Program-made: the position numbers and the translations under genes | NCBI RefSeq assembly: GCF_005222915.1 | Contig: NZ_STFX01000016.1 | Span: 1-64,000, forward strand | Direction: 5' to 3' | Length of the DNA stretch: 64,000 bases | Source of the DNA: Rhizobium sp. FKL33 | Lineage (GTDB): Bacteria; Pseudomonadota; Alphaproteobacteria; Rhizobiales; Rhizobiaceae | Notes under the pieces: generated by a model | Told to the model about the DNA's origin: nothing | The model's input: only the letters and a program-made list of their open reading frames with translations | Databases searched by the model: none | Shown here: positions 45,679 to 53,540 of the stretch, piece after piece | Layout: every line of letters begins with the position of its first letter | Numbering within the stretch: position 1 is the stretch's first letter

Positions 45679-47538
45679 GTGACCACTACGACCAGCTTCG
45701 AAACGCTTGGCCTCTCGCAATATCTTCTCAACACCCTGACTGAGACCGGCTTCACGGTCCCCACGCCGATCCAGGCGAAAGCCATTCCGCTGGCGCTCGA
45801 AGGCCGCGACATCATCGGCCTCGCCCAGACCGGCACCGGCAAGACGCTCGGCTTCGGCCTGCCCATCATCGCCCGCCTGATCAAGGAAGGCGTCAAGGCC
45901 GAACCCAAGGCCTGCCGCGCCCTCATCCTCGCTCCCACCCGCGAACTCGTGAACCAGATCGGCGAAAGCCTGAAGGTGTTCACCCGCAAGTCGCCGCTCA
46001 AGCAGACCTCGGTCGTCGGCGGTGCCTCGATCAATGTGCAGTCGAAGATCCTGGAAAAGGGCGTCGACATCCTGATCGCCACGCCGGGCCGCCTGCTCGA
46101 TCTCTGCAATCGCCGCGCGCTCAACCTGTCCGCCGTTCGCTATCTCGTTCTCGATGAAGCCGACCAGATGATGGACCTCGGCTTTGTCCATGACCTCAAG
46201 AAGATCGTGAAGCTGGTGCCCAAGCGTCGCCAGACCATGCTGTTCTCGGCCACCATGCCGCAGGCCATTGCCGAACTCGCCGGCGATTACCTGCATGATC
46301 CGGAAGAAGTGTCCGTCACCCCGCCCGGCAAGGCCGCCGACAAGGTGGTGCAGAAGGTCCATTTCGTGCTCGGCCGCGATCACAAGACCGCCCTTCTGAA
46401 GGAAGAACTCCGCGCCAACGGCAAGGATGCCCTGAACCTGGTATTCTGCAAGACCAAGCATGGCGCCGAGAAGCTGATGAAGCATCTCGACCAGACGGGC
46501 TTCTCCGTCGCTTCCATTCACGGCAACAAGAGCCAGGGCCAGCGCGACCGCGCGCTCAAGGGCTTCCGTGACGGCGACATCCGCACGCTGGTCGCCACCG
46601 ACGTCGCCGCCCGCGGCATCGACGTGCCCGGCGTCAGCCATGTCTACAATTACGATCTTCCGACCGTGCCGGACACCTATGTCCACCGCATCGGCCGCAC
46701 GGCTCGCGCCGGCCGCGAAGGCATCGCCATCGCCTTCTGCGCGCCCGATGAACTCAAGATGCTCTATGACATCGAAAAACTGATGGGCCAGCCGGTGCCG
46801 GTCGCCTCGGGCGAACGCCCGGAATGGCAGGGCAAGAAGAAGGGCGGCGGCGAAAGCCATCGCGGTCGCCGGCCGGAAAGCCGTGGTCCGCGCGAAGCCC
46901 GCGAGCAGGCCGCCGAACGCCGTGAGCAGGCGATCGCCCGCGGCGGTTTCGCCGAAGTCGCCGAGATCGATCTGAACGACGAGAGCGACCGTCCCGCCCG
47001 CAAGCCGCGCAGCCCGGAAGGCCAGCGCAACGATCGCGGCCCGCGTCGTGATCGTCCGCAGCGCCAGCCGCGCTCCAGCTTCTCCGAGGTCGAGGAATTG
47101 AACGGCGGCGAATTCCGCCCCGTGCGCGACCGCAGCGAAGTCGCCGGCGACCGCCCGGCCCGCGGCGACCGCCGTCCGGAAGGCAAGCGCGATCATGACG
47201 GACGTCCCGCCCGCAATGGCCAGAACGGCGAACGCCGCCCCGAGAGCCGTGGCCCTCGCCCGGAAGGACGCGGCCCGCGTCCCGACGGCGACAATCGCGG
47301 CCCGCGCCGCGACGCCGCCAAGCCGGCTCCGGGCGCATCGCGCCATAGCCCTGCGCGCTTCGCCGGCTATGCCGAAGACGCCAACCTTCTTTCCGAAGAT
47401 CGCCCGCAGCAGCGCGACCGTCGCCCGCATGGCGACGCCCGCCCCGAAGGCGCAAAGCCGCATCAGGGCGCAAAGCGCGACGGTGGCAGACCGAACGGCG
47501 GTCGCCCGAACCGCGCCAAAGGCCAGTTCCGCGGCTGA
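45679..47538 (+). CDS. DEAD-box RNA helicase with long basic low-complexity tail
   Basis: A 619-residue ATP-dependent RNA helicase of the RhlE type. Motifs in order: Q motif (TPIQAKAIPL), AQTGTGKT (I), PTRELVNQI (Ia), TPGRLLD (Ib), DEAD (residues 158-161), SAT (III), and VATDVAARGID with HRIGRTARAG (V, VI). From about residue 380 to the end the protein is low-complexity, rich in Arg, Gly, Pro and Glu with repeated GxRPExRGPR units, likely an RNA-binding disordered tail. The start is GTG 45679, with AAAGG upstream. A terminator follows. Such helicases unwind structured RNA in ribosome assembly, decay and cold growth. Confidence 0.93.
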   Translation: MTTTTSFETLGLSQYLLNTLTETGFTVPTPIQAKAIPLALEGRDIIGLAQTGTGKTLGFGLPIIARLIKEGVKAEPKACRALILAPTRELVNQIGESLKVFTRKSPLKQTSVVGGASINVQSKILEKGVDILIATPGRLLDLCNRRALNLSAVRYLVLDEADQMMDLGFVHDLKKIVKLVPKRRQTMLFSATMPQAIAELAGDYLHDPEEVSVTPPGKAADKVVQKVHFVLGRDHKTALLKEELRANGKDALNLVFCKTKHGAEKLMKHLDQTGFSVASIHGNKSQGQRDRALKGFRDGDIRTLVATDVAARGIDVPGVSHVYNYDLPTVPDTYVHRIGRTARAGREGIAIAFCAPDELKMLYDIEKLMGQPVPVASGERPEWQGKKKGGGESHRGRRPESRGPREAREQAAERREQAIARGGFAEVAEIDLNDESDRPARKPRSPEGQRNDRGPRRDRPQRQPRSSFSEVEELNGGEFRPVRDRSEVAGDRPARGDRRPEGKRDHDGRPARNGQNGERRPESRGPRPEGRGPRPDGDNRGPRRDAAKPAPGASRHSPARFAGYAEDANLLSEDRPQQRDRRPHGDARPEGAKPHQGAKRDGGRPNGGRPNRAKGQFRG

Positions 47539-47567
47539 GGCTTGAATTTACGACGAGGACTGTGAAT

Positions 47568-47594
47568 GGGGGCGGCGACGCCCCCGTTTTCGTT
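47568..47594 (+). terminator. Rho-independent terminator after RNA helicase gene
   Basis: Stem GGGGGCG / CGCCCCC (47568-47574, 47579-47585) with a GCGA loop, followed by GTTTTCGTTT. Confidence 0.75.
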
Positions 47595-47748
47595 TGCGCG
47601 CCAGACGATGTTCGTGACTGCCCATAACGTGCTTGAACCCATATGAAACCAAATGCTCTACGCTGAATGGCCGTAGCCGCATTCGCCTGCGTCATGATAG
47701 ACCTCGCTCATCAGAGGCGCGAGCCAGTTGAGGGAGCAAAGAATAGAC

Positions 47749-48054
47749 ATGAAGAGGCTGATTATGGCCGTGATCGCGGCTGCGCTGGGAAGCGGCTCCG
47801 CCGAAGCGGCAGTTTCCGGCTATTACGACAGCGTCGAACAGATCGGCGTCATTCTCGGCAGCAGCGAGGTGGCAGACGCAGTTCATCAGGCCCCGATCGG
47901 AGCGATTTCCAATACGGGAACGCGGAAAGACGGCGCGAAGGAATGGACCATCCGCGTGCAGGAGTGCGATCTCAAGGTCTATCTGATCCCGGTCCTACCC
48001 GATGGTCCCGGCAAGACGACCTATCGGCTCGACATTCCAGGCTCATGCGAGTGA
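47749..48054 (+). CDS. Small secreted hypothetical protein
   Basis: A 101-residue protein with a signal peptide (MKRLIMAVIAAALGSGSAEA). The mature part has two cysteines (VQECDL, PGSCE) that could form a disulfide, and no recognisable domain. ATG 47749 has GGGAG upstream, though at a long distance. It is followed by a 148-base gap before the RTX gene. Function unknown. Confidence 0.55.
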   Translation: MKRLIMAVIAAALGSGSAEAAVSGYYDSVEQIGVILGSSEVADAVHQAPIGAISNTGTRKDGAKEWTIRVQECDLKVYLIPVLPDGPGKTTYRLDIPGSCE

Positions 48055-48202
48055 GGGACTGGTTCGAGAGGAACTTTATGGTCGAATGGACCTTCGTCGG
48101 ACACGACACGCCGTTTTCTCAGAATGTTTCCTTGGGAACTTTTGGCTTTGTAAAATCTGCTAAATCAGCTCATACGCAAACGCCAAACAAGGGGAAGGCG
48201 CT

Positions 48203-49180
48203 ATGGGAAAGACGATCAACGGCACCAACAAAGCCGACCGCATTGAGCAGGGCGCCGATATCGGTATCCGCGTTTTCGCCAAGGGTGGCAACGACACGAT
48301 CATTCTCGACCTGAGCGACGGTCGCGGCGGCGGCAATTTCGTCGACGCCGGCGCGGGCAATGACGGCGTGGTCAATCACAAGGAAGACGGCAACGACATC
48401 CGGCTGGGCGCGGGCGCCGACACCTATGTCGGCCTTGGTTTCGCGTCCCTCGCCAGCGAAGCCGGCGATCTGGTCCGCGCGGGCGACGGAGCCGACGAGA
48501 TCGCCGTCTCGACCTTCAAGAGCCGCTATTTCGGCGACGCCGGCAACGACACCTTCTTCTCCGAAGGCTGGTCCAATGTCTTCAATGGCGGGACTGGAAC
48601 AGACACGATCAGCTACAAGCCGAGGTCGGACGATCCCAGTCTCGGCGGCATTGCGCTCAGCCTCGCCGAAGGCATTGCCCTGACCGGCGCGAACCGCCAG
48701 GAAACCCTTGTCGGCATCGAGAATGCCGAGGGGACCAATTCCAGCGACACGCTGATCGGTTCGGGCGGCGCCAATGTTCTCAGGGGCCTCGGCGACGGCG
48801 ATAGTCTCAACGGTCTCGCCGGCAATGATATGCTCATTGGCGGGGGCGGCTCAGACTTCCTTATGGGCGGATCAGGCGAAGATCGCTTCGTCTTCGTCTC
48901 GGTGACCGACAGCAGGAACACGCGCGATTTCGACGTGATCGGCGATTTCACCCATAGTGGGGGCGACGAAATCGATCTTTCCGGCATCGACGCGAAAACG
49001 GGACAATCCGGCAACCAATCCTTCCGCTTCATCGGCGGCGGAGATTTCAGCGGCGTCGCCGGTCAGTTGCGCTTCGAAGAAGGCTTTGTTCTGGGCGACG
49101 TCAATGGCGACCGCATTCTCGACCTCGCGATCGAACTGGACGGCGTCGCCGAAATGAATGCGGGCGATTTCATTCTCTGA
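48203..49180 (+). CDS. RTX-type calcium-binding protein, probably secreted by a type I system
   Basis: A 325-residue acidic, Gly/Asp-rich protein without an N-terminal signal peptide. It starts with a haemolysin-like NGTNKADRIEQG block and carries nonapeptide Ca2+-binding repeats, most clearly LRGLGDGDSLNGLAGNDMLI then GGGGSDFLMGGSGEDRFVF near residues 195-235, followed by a serralysin-like C-terminal domain (FDVIGDFTHSGGDEIDLSGI) and a hydrophobic end (NAGDFIL). That end is the usual type I secretion signal. No ABC exporter or membrane fusion gene is nearby, so it would rely on one elsewhere. The start follows GGGAAGGCGCT. Confidence 0.85.
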   Translation: MGKTINGTNKADRIEQGADIGIRVFAKGGNDTIILDLSDGRGGGNFVDAGAGNDGVVNHKEDGNDIRLGAGADTYVGLGFASLASEAGDLVRAGDGADEIAVSTFKSRYFGDAGNDTFFSEGWSNVFNGGTGTDTISYKPRSDDPSLGGIALSLAEGIALTGANRQETLVGIENAEGTNSSDTLIGSGGANVLRGLGDGDSLNGLAGNDMLIGGGGSDFLMGGSGEDRFVFVSVTDSRNTRDFDVIGDFTHSGGDEIDLSGIDAKTGQSGNQSFRFIGGGDFSGVAGQLRFEEGFVLGDVNGDRILDLAIELDGVAEMNAGDFIL

Positions 49181-49203
49181 CAGGCCTCTCGACATAGGAG
49201 AAA

Positions 49204-49232
49204 TTGCCAGAGACGGAGCGATGGGATATACA
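49204..49232 (+). promoter_or_regulatory. Candidate sigma-70 promoter of the third vapBC pair
   Basis: TTGCCA (49204-49209) and TATACA (49227-49232) are separated by 17 bases and lie 26 bases before the antitoxin ATG; an AT-rich partial palindrome (ATATAC...GCATAT) surrounds the -10 box. Confidence 0.4.
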
Positions 49233-49257
49233 ATACGGCATATGCAAGGAGCTGCCG

Positions 49258-49530
49258 ATGTCCCTCCCCTCTTCGTCGTCGAAGACCAAGGAAGCCAAGC
49301 TGTTTCGCAACAATCGCAGTCAGGCGGTCAGGATTCCTGTCGAATTTGAACTTCCGGGAGACCGGGTTCTGATCCGCAAGGAAGGCCAGAGACTGATCAT
49401 CGAACCCGTGACGGGCCCGACCAACATCGTTGAACTGTTGAACGTCTGGAAGAAAAACGCGCCGCTGGGGCCCGGTGATGAGTTTCCTGATATCGAGGAC
49501 ATGCCGTCGAAGTCCGAGGACATCTTTTGA
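49258..49530 (+). CDS. vapB: AbrB/MazE-fold VapB antitoxin
   Basis: A 90-residue antitoxin with a swapped-hairpin AbrB DNA-binding domain: AKLFRNNRSQAVRIPVEFEL followed by GDRVLIRKEGQRLIIEP, the classic VapB sequence. The acidic C-terminal part (GDEFPDIEDMPSKSEDIF) would bind the toxin. ATG 49258 follows AAGGAGCTGCCG. Its stop overlaps the toxin start (TTGA). Confidence 0.87.
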   Translation: MSLPSSSSKTKEAKLFRNNRSQAVRIPVEFELPGDRVLIRKEGQRLIIEPVTGPTNIVELLNVWKKNAPLGPGDEFPDIEDMPSKSEDIF

Positions 49531-49931
49531 ACGGCTATCTCCTCGACACGAACATCATCAGCGACATCATGCGCAACCCTGCGGGCAGCGCCGCACAACA
49601 TGTCGAGCGTGTCGGACATCAGGCGATTTTCACGAGCATCGTCGTGGCCGCAGAATTGCGCTATGGCGCCGCCAAGAAGGGCTCGGCCCGACTGACGGCG
49701 ACCGTTGAAGCCATTCTGCGCACAATCCCTGTTCTGCCTTTGGAGTGTCCGTCGGACACACGGTATGGAGTGATCCGCGCCGAACTGGAAGCTGCTGGAC
49801 TGAGCATCGGCTTGAATGATCTGCTGATCGGGGCGCAAGCGCTGACGTCCGATCTCGTGCTGGTGACGGACAATGTTCGTGAATTTTCGCGCATCGGCGG
49901 CCTGGTTGTCGAGAACTGGCTCGACCGCTGA
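49527..49931 (+). CDS. vapC: VapC-family PIN-domain toxin
   Basis: A 134-residue PIN-domain endoribonuclease. The acidic residues are in YLLDTNIISDIMR (Asp), VAAELRYGA (Glu), LNDLLIGAQA (Asp) and TDNVREF (Asp). Closely related VapC toxins cut initiator tRNA. The start is TTG 49527, overlapping the antitoxin stop by 4 bases, so expression is coupled to the antitoxin. Confidence 0.87.
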   Translation: MNGYLLDTNIISDIMRNPAGSAAQHVERVGHQAIFTSIVVAAELRYGAAKKGSARLTATVEAILRTIPVLPLECPSDTRYGVIRAELEAAGLSIGLNDLLIGAQALTSDLVLVTDNVREFSRIGGLVVENWLDR

Positions 49932-49940
49932 GGCAAGGCC

Positions 49941-49971
49941 ATAAACAGAACTCCCGGCGTTTCGCCGGGAG
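49941..49971 (-). terminator. Rho-independent terminator of the aldehyde dehydrogenase gene
   Basis: Stem CTCCCGGC / GCCGGGAG (49951-49958, 49964-49971), followed on the minus strand by TTCTGTTTAT. Confidence 0.7.
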
Positions 49972-49998
49972 CCCGTGGTCAGCCATACGTTCGGAGGA

Positions 49999-51507
49999 TC
50001 AGAAGAAACCGAGCGCCTTGGGAGAATAGCTGACCAGCATGTTCTTGGTCTGCTGATAGTGGTCGAGCATCATCTTGTGGGTTTCGCGGCCGATGCCCGA
50101 TTGCTTGTAGCCGCCGAAGGCCGCATGCGCCGGATAGGCGTGGTAATTGTTGACCCAGACGCGCCCGGCCTGGATGTTGCGGCCGAACTGGTAGCAGCGA
50201 TTGGCGTCGCGGCTCCAGACGCCCGCGCCGAGGCCGTAAAGCGTGTCATTGGCGATTTCGAGCGCTTCCTCGTCGTCCTTGAAGGTGGTCACGGAGACGA
50301 CGGGGCCGAAGATTTCTTCCTGGAAGATCCGCATCTTGTTGTGGCCTTCGAACACGGTCGGCTTGACGTAGAAGCCGTGTTCGAGGTCGCCGTCGAGCAG
50401 GTTGCGTTCGCCGCCGGTCAAGACTTTCGCGCCCTCCTGCGTGCCGATCTCGATATAGGAGAGGATCTTGTGCAGTTGTTCGGACGACGCCTGCGCGCCG
50501 ATCATCGTTTCGAGATCCAGCGGATTGCCCTGCTTGATCTTCTCGACGCGGGCGACGGCCTTTTCCATGAAACGATCATAGATCTTTTCATGCACGAGCG
50601 CGCGGGACGGGCAGGTGCACACCTCGCCCTGATTGAGCGCGAACATCGCAAAACCTTCGAGCGCCTTGTCGAAGTAATCGTCGTCTTCGGCCATCACGTC
50701 GGCGAAGAAGATGTTCGGCGATTTGCCGCCGAGCTCCAGCGTCACCGGGATGAGGTTCTGGCTGGCGTATTGCATGATCAGCCGGCCGGTCGAGGTCTCG
50801 CCGGTAAAGGCGATCTTGGCGATGCGCGGGCTGGAGGCGAGCGGCTTGCCGGCTTCAAGGCCGAAACCGTTGACGATGTTGAGCACGCCCGGCGGCAGGA
50901 TGTCGGCGATGAGATCGGCGAGCACGAGAATGGAGGCAGGCGTCTGTTCGGCCGGCTTCAGCACCACGCAATTGCCGGCGGCGAGCGCCGGCGCGACTTT
51001 CCAGGCAGCCATCAGGATCGGGAAGTTCCAGGGAATGATCTGGCCGACCACGCCGAGCGGCTCATGGAAGTGATAAGCGATCGTGTCGTGATCGACTTCG
51101 CCGATCGAGCCTTCCTGCGAGCGGACGCAAGCGGCGAAATAGCGGAAATGATCGATGGCCAGCGGAATGTCGGCCGCCATGGTTTCGCGCAGCGGCTTGC
51201 CGTTGTCCCAGGTCTCGGCCTGGGCGAGCAGTTCGAGATTGCTCTCCATGCGGTCGGCGATGCGGTTGAGGATCAACGCGCGCTGGGCGACCGGCGTGCG
51301 GCCCCATTTGTCCTTGGCGGCATGGGCGGCGTCCAGCGCCAGCTCTACGTCCTTCTCGTTCGAACGGGCGATTTCGCAGAGCTTGCCGCCGGTTACGGGC
51401 GTCGTGTCGTCGAAATAGCGGCCGTCGACCGGCTCTACCCACTGACCGCCGATGAAGTTGCCGTAACGCGTCTTGAACGGCGTGGTGGTGATTTTCTGAT
51501 GCAGCAT
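49999..51507 (-). CDS. NAD(P)-dependent aldehyde dehydrogenase (AldB/ExaC type)
   Basis: A 502-residue aldehyde dehydrogenase. The NAD site and catalytic residues are visible: [31 protein letters not shown], the general base in [12 protein letters not shown] and the nucleophile Cys in [11 protein letters not shown]. The N-terminus ([20 protein letters not shown]) and the [20 protein letters not shown] region match the acetaldehyde dehydrogenase AldB/ExaC branch, used in alcohol oxidation. It stands alone with its own terminator; no alcohol dehydrogenase is nearby. Confidence 0.9.
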   Translation of the reverse strand: MLHQKITTTPFKTRYGNFIGGQWVEPVDGRYFDDTTPVTGGKLCEIARSNEKDVELALDAAHAAKDKWGRTPVAQRALILNRIADRMESNLELLAQAETWDNGKPLRETMAADIPLAIDHFRYFAACVRSQEGSIGEVDHDTIAYHFHEPLGVVGQIIPWNFPILMAAWKVAPALAAGNCVVLKPAEQTPASILVLADLIADILPPGVLNIVNGFGLEAGKPLASSPRIAKIAFTGETSTGRLIMQYASQNLIPVTLELGGKSPNIFFADVMAEDDDYFDKALEGFAMFALNQGEVCTCPSRALVHEKIYDRFMEKAVARVEKIKQGNPLDLETMIGAQASSEQLHKILSYIEIGTQEGAKVLTGGERNLLDGDLEHGFYVKPTVFEGHNKMRIFQEEIFGPVVSVTTFKDDEEALEIANDTLYGLGAGVWSRDANRCYQFGRNIQAGRVWVNNYHAYPAHAAFGGYKQSGIGRETHKMMLDHYQQTKNMLVSYSPKALGFF

Positions 51508-51730
51508 GGTTTCCTCCCTGATGCGGCGAGGTCCGGCATGGACCCGTGGGAGGGAGGATCGAGGAATTCGTTATATTCGTCCAGATATCACGCAACGATG
51601 ATAGCGAAGCGGTGTCGCGCGGCTGCGACAGAAGACCCGCACTCTATAGCGATCCCGATCACGAAAGAGCAGATAGGTGAAAGTCCCCATCCCGACGGAC
51701 CGTCGCAAGGCTGCGCCACTCCCCACCTGC

Positions 51731-51761
51731 AAACGAAACCGCCCGGCAGAGAGCCGGGCGG
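51731..51761 (-). terminator. Rho-independent terminator of the ATP-grasp/alpha-E/transglutaminase operon
   Basis: Perfect 9-bp stem CCGCCCGGC / GCCGGGCGG (51739-51747, 51753-51761), loop of 5, then TTTCGTTT on the minus strand. The remaining gap to the aldehyde dehydrogenase start (51508-51730) holds nothing I can name. Confidence 0.85.
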
Positions 51762-51792
51762 AAGCTATAAGCCGGTTTTTTGACGGGTCGCT

Positions 51793-52584
51793 TTACTGTT
51801 CGACCGTGACATTGACGATGATCATCTCCGGCGACGCGCCCAGCCGCATGCCGGAGACCGGCGCGGTGTCGGTGTAATCGAGACCGGTTGCGATGCGGAC
51901 ATAGCGTTCGTCGGGGCAGATCTTGTTGGCGGCGTCGAAGCCGACCCAGCCGAGCCCATCGATATGCGCTTCCGCCCAGGCATGGCTGGCGGCGGCCATG
52001 TCGGAACCATCGAGCATATAGCCGGAGACATAGCGGGCCGGCAGACCGAGGAGCCGCGCCGCAGCGATGAAGATATGGGCGTGGTCCTGGCAGACGCCGG
52101 CTTTCAATTCCAGCGCCTGCTCGGCGGTGGTTTCTGAACTGGTCACACCCTTCTTGTAGTCGACCGCCTCATGGATGGCCGCCATCAGCGCATGCATGCG
52201 GGCGAGATCGCCCTCGCCTTCGATGCCCTTGCCGAGATCGCGGATGAGTTTCCCCGGCTTGGCGAGCGGCGTTTCGCGACGGAACAGCCACAGCGGCGCA
52301 TGCCCGACATGCGGGCCGAACACGCCGTTGCGCTCCTCTGTCTCGACTTCGCCCTGCGCCATGATGCGGATGGACGTCTGACCTTCAATCACGCTGACCA
52401 GTTCGACGCGATTGCCGAAATGATCGTCGTAAAAGGCCTGATGCCCCGCCCCGGTCACCAGCGTCTGCCAGGACAGGACCCTCTGCCCCGGCCAATCCCG
52501 GGGCGTCAGCCTCAATCTTTGCAGCGCGAATTCCACCGGTTCGTCATAGTTGTATTCCGTCATGTGGCTGATTTTCAGGCGCAT
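51793..52584 (-). CDS. Transglutaminase-family protein
   Basis: A 263-residue cysteine peptidase-like protein with an N-terminal beta-sandwich (MRLKISHMTEYNYDEPVEFA) and a transglutaminase-fold core. The triad is visible: Cys in LKAGVCQDHAHIFIAAARLL, His in ASHAWAEAHIDG and Asp in WVGFDAANKICPDERYV. Bacterial members act as peptidases or amidases, often on unusual peptide links. It is the last gene of an operon with an alpha-E protein and an ATP-grasp enzyme (8-base gap), so it probably cuts or processes the product of that enzyme. Confidence 0.88.
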   Translation of the reverse strand: MRLKISHMTEYNYDEPVEFALQRLRLTPRDWPGQRVLSWQTLVTGAGHQAFYDDHFGNRVELVSVIEGQTSIRIMAQGEVETEERNGVFGPHVGHAPLWLFRRETPLAKPGKLIRDLGKGIEGEGDLARMHALMAAIHEAVDYKKGVTSSETTAEQALELKAGVCQDHAHIFIAAARLLGLPARYVSGYMLDGSDMAAASHAWAEAHIDGLGWVGFDAANKICPDERYVRIATGLDYTDTAPVSGMRLGASPEMIIVNVTVEQ

Positions 52585-52592
52585 GTCTCAAC

Positions 52593-53537
52593 TCACTTGT
52601 AGAACCGATAACCGTCGCTGATCTCGCTGGCGAGCGTGTCGTTGGACAGGATGAAGCCCTCGAGAAACTCGTGCAGCCCCTTGTCCATGATCTCGTCTAT
52701 CGAGGTCGTCAGCAGCATGTTGCGCGTGCGCGCCGCCGTCTCATGCGCCGAAATCTGGCTGCCGTAATCACGGGCGAGATGAGCGAGATTGGACGCGATC
52801 TGCTCATAGCAGAAGGCGAGAGAGCGCGGCATGCGGCGATTGAGGATCAGGAAATGGGCGATGTTGGCCGGCTTGTATTCCGCGTCATAGACCCAGGAAT
52901 AGGAACGGAAGGCCGACACCGATCTCAGGATCGACTGCCAATGGAAATTGTCCATCGAACCGCCGACATGCAGAAGCGACGGCAGCAGCACGTAGTATTT
53001 CACATCGAGGATGCGCGCCGTGTTGTCGGCCCGCTCGATGAAGGAGCCGAGCATGGCGAAGTTATAGAGCTCGTCCCGAAGCTGCGTGCCGGAGAAAGCG
53101 CCGCGCATATGCGCGACCCGGCGCTTGATGGCGTCGATGACGTCGGGCAGCGTGGCGTGCGTCACCTTCTTGGCGAGCACGGTCTTCAGTTCGAGCCAGG
53201 TTTCGTTGATGCTTTCCCAGGCTTCGCGGGTGAGCGCGGTGCGCACCATGCGGGCGTTGTTGCGGCCGAATTCCAGGCAGTTGATCACCGAGGACGGATT
53301 GGTCTTGTCGCGCATGAGAAAGTCCATCGCATCCGCGCCGGCCAGTTTCTCATATTTCGCGGCGTAGAGTTCGCGCACGCCGGCGCTCTGCAACACGCCG
53401 TCCCAATCGTCTTCGCTTTCAGTGGAGCGCGTCAGCGACATGCGGAAACCGGCGTCGATGAGGCGGGCGGTGTTTTCGGCGCGTTCCAGATAGCGGGACA
53501 TCCAGAACAGGCCGTTAGCGGTTCTTCCGAGCATCAT
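52593..53537 (-). CDS. Alpha-E domain-containing protein
   Basis: A 314-residue all-helical protein of the alpha-E family (starts MLGRTANGLFWMSRYLERAE, and contains FNFAMLGSFIERADNTARIL-like and YKPANIAHFLILNRRMPRSL segments). Its repeated Glu/Arg-containing helices are conserved, but no activity has been established. The family is almost always encoded between a type 2 ATP-grasp and a transglutaminase gene, as here, with gaps of 3 and 8 bases, which implies a common function. Confidence 0.9.
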   Translation of the reverse strand: MMLGRTANGLFWMSRYLERAENTARLIDAGFRMSLTRSTESEDDWDGVLQSAGVRELYAAKYEKLAGADAMDFLMRDKTNPSSVINCLEFGRNNARMVRTALTREAWESINETWLELKTVLAKKVTHATLPDVIDAIKRRVAHMRGAFSGTQLRDELYNFAMLGSFIERADNTARILDVKYYVLLPSLLHVGGSMDNFHWQSILRSVSAFRSYSWVYDAEYKPANIAHFLILNRRMPRSLAFCYEQIASNLAHLARDYGSQISAHETAARTRNMLLTTSIDEIMDKGLHEFLEGFILSNDTLASEISDGYRFYK

Positions 53538-53540
53538 CGA

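Noticed and set aside
45637-47463. A 608-codon minus-strand frame, Ala-rich and apparently hydrophobic at one end
   Set aside because: It is the complement of the helicase gene; the apparent repeats reflect the low-complexity helicase tail.
51680-51740. Bases resembling parts of a cobalamin riboswitch (GGTGAAAGTCC ... GCGCCACT ... CACCTGC)
   Set aside because: The conserved B12 box and the order of core elements are missing, and no plus-strand gene lies downstream within 3 kb.
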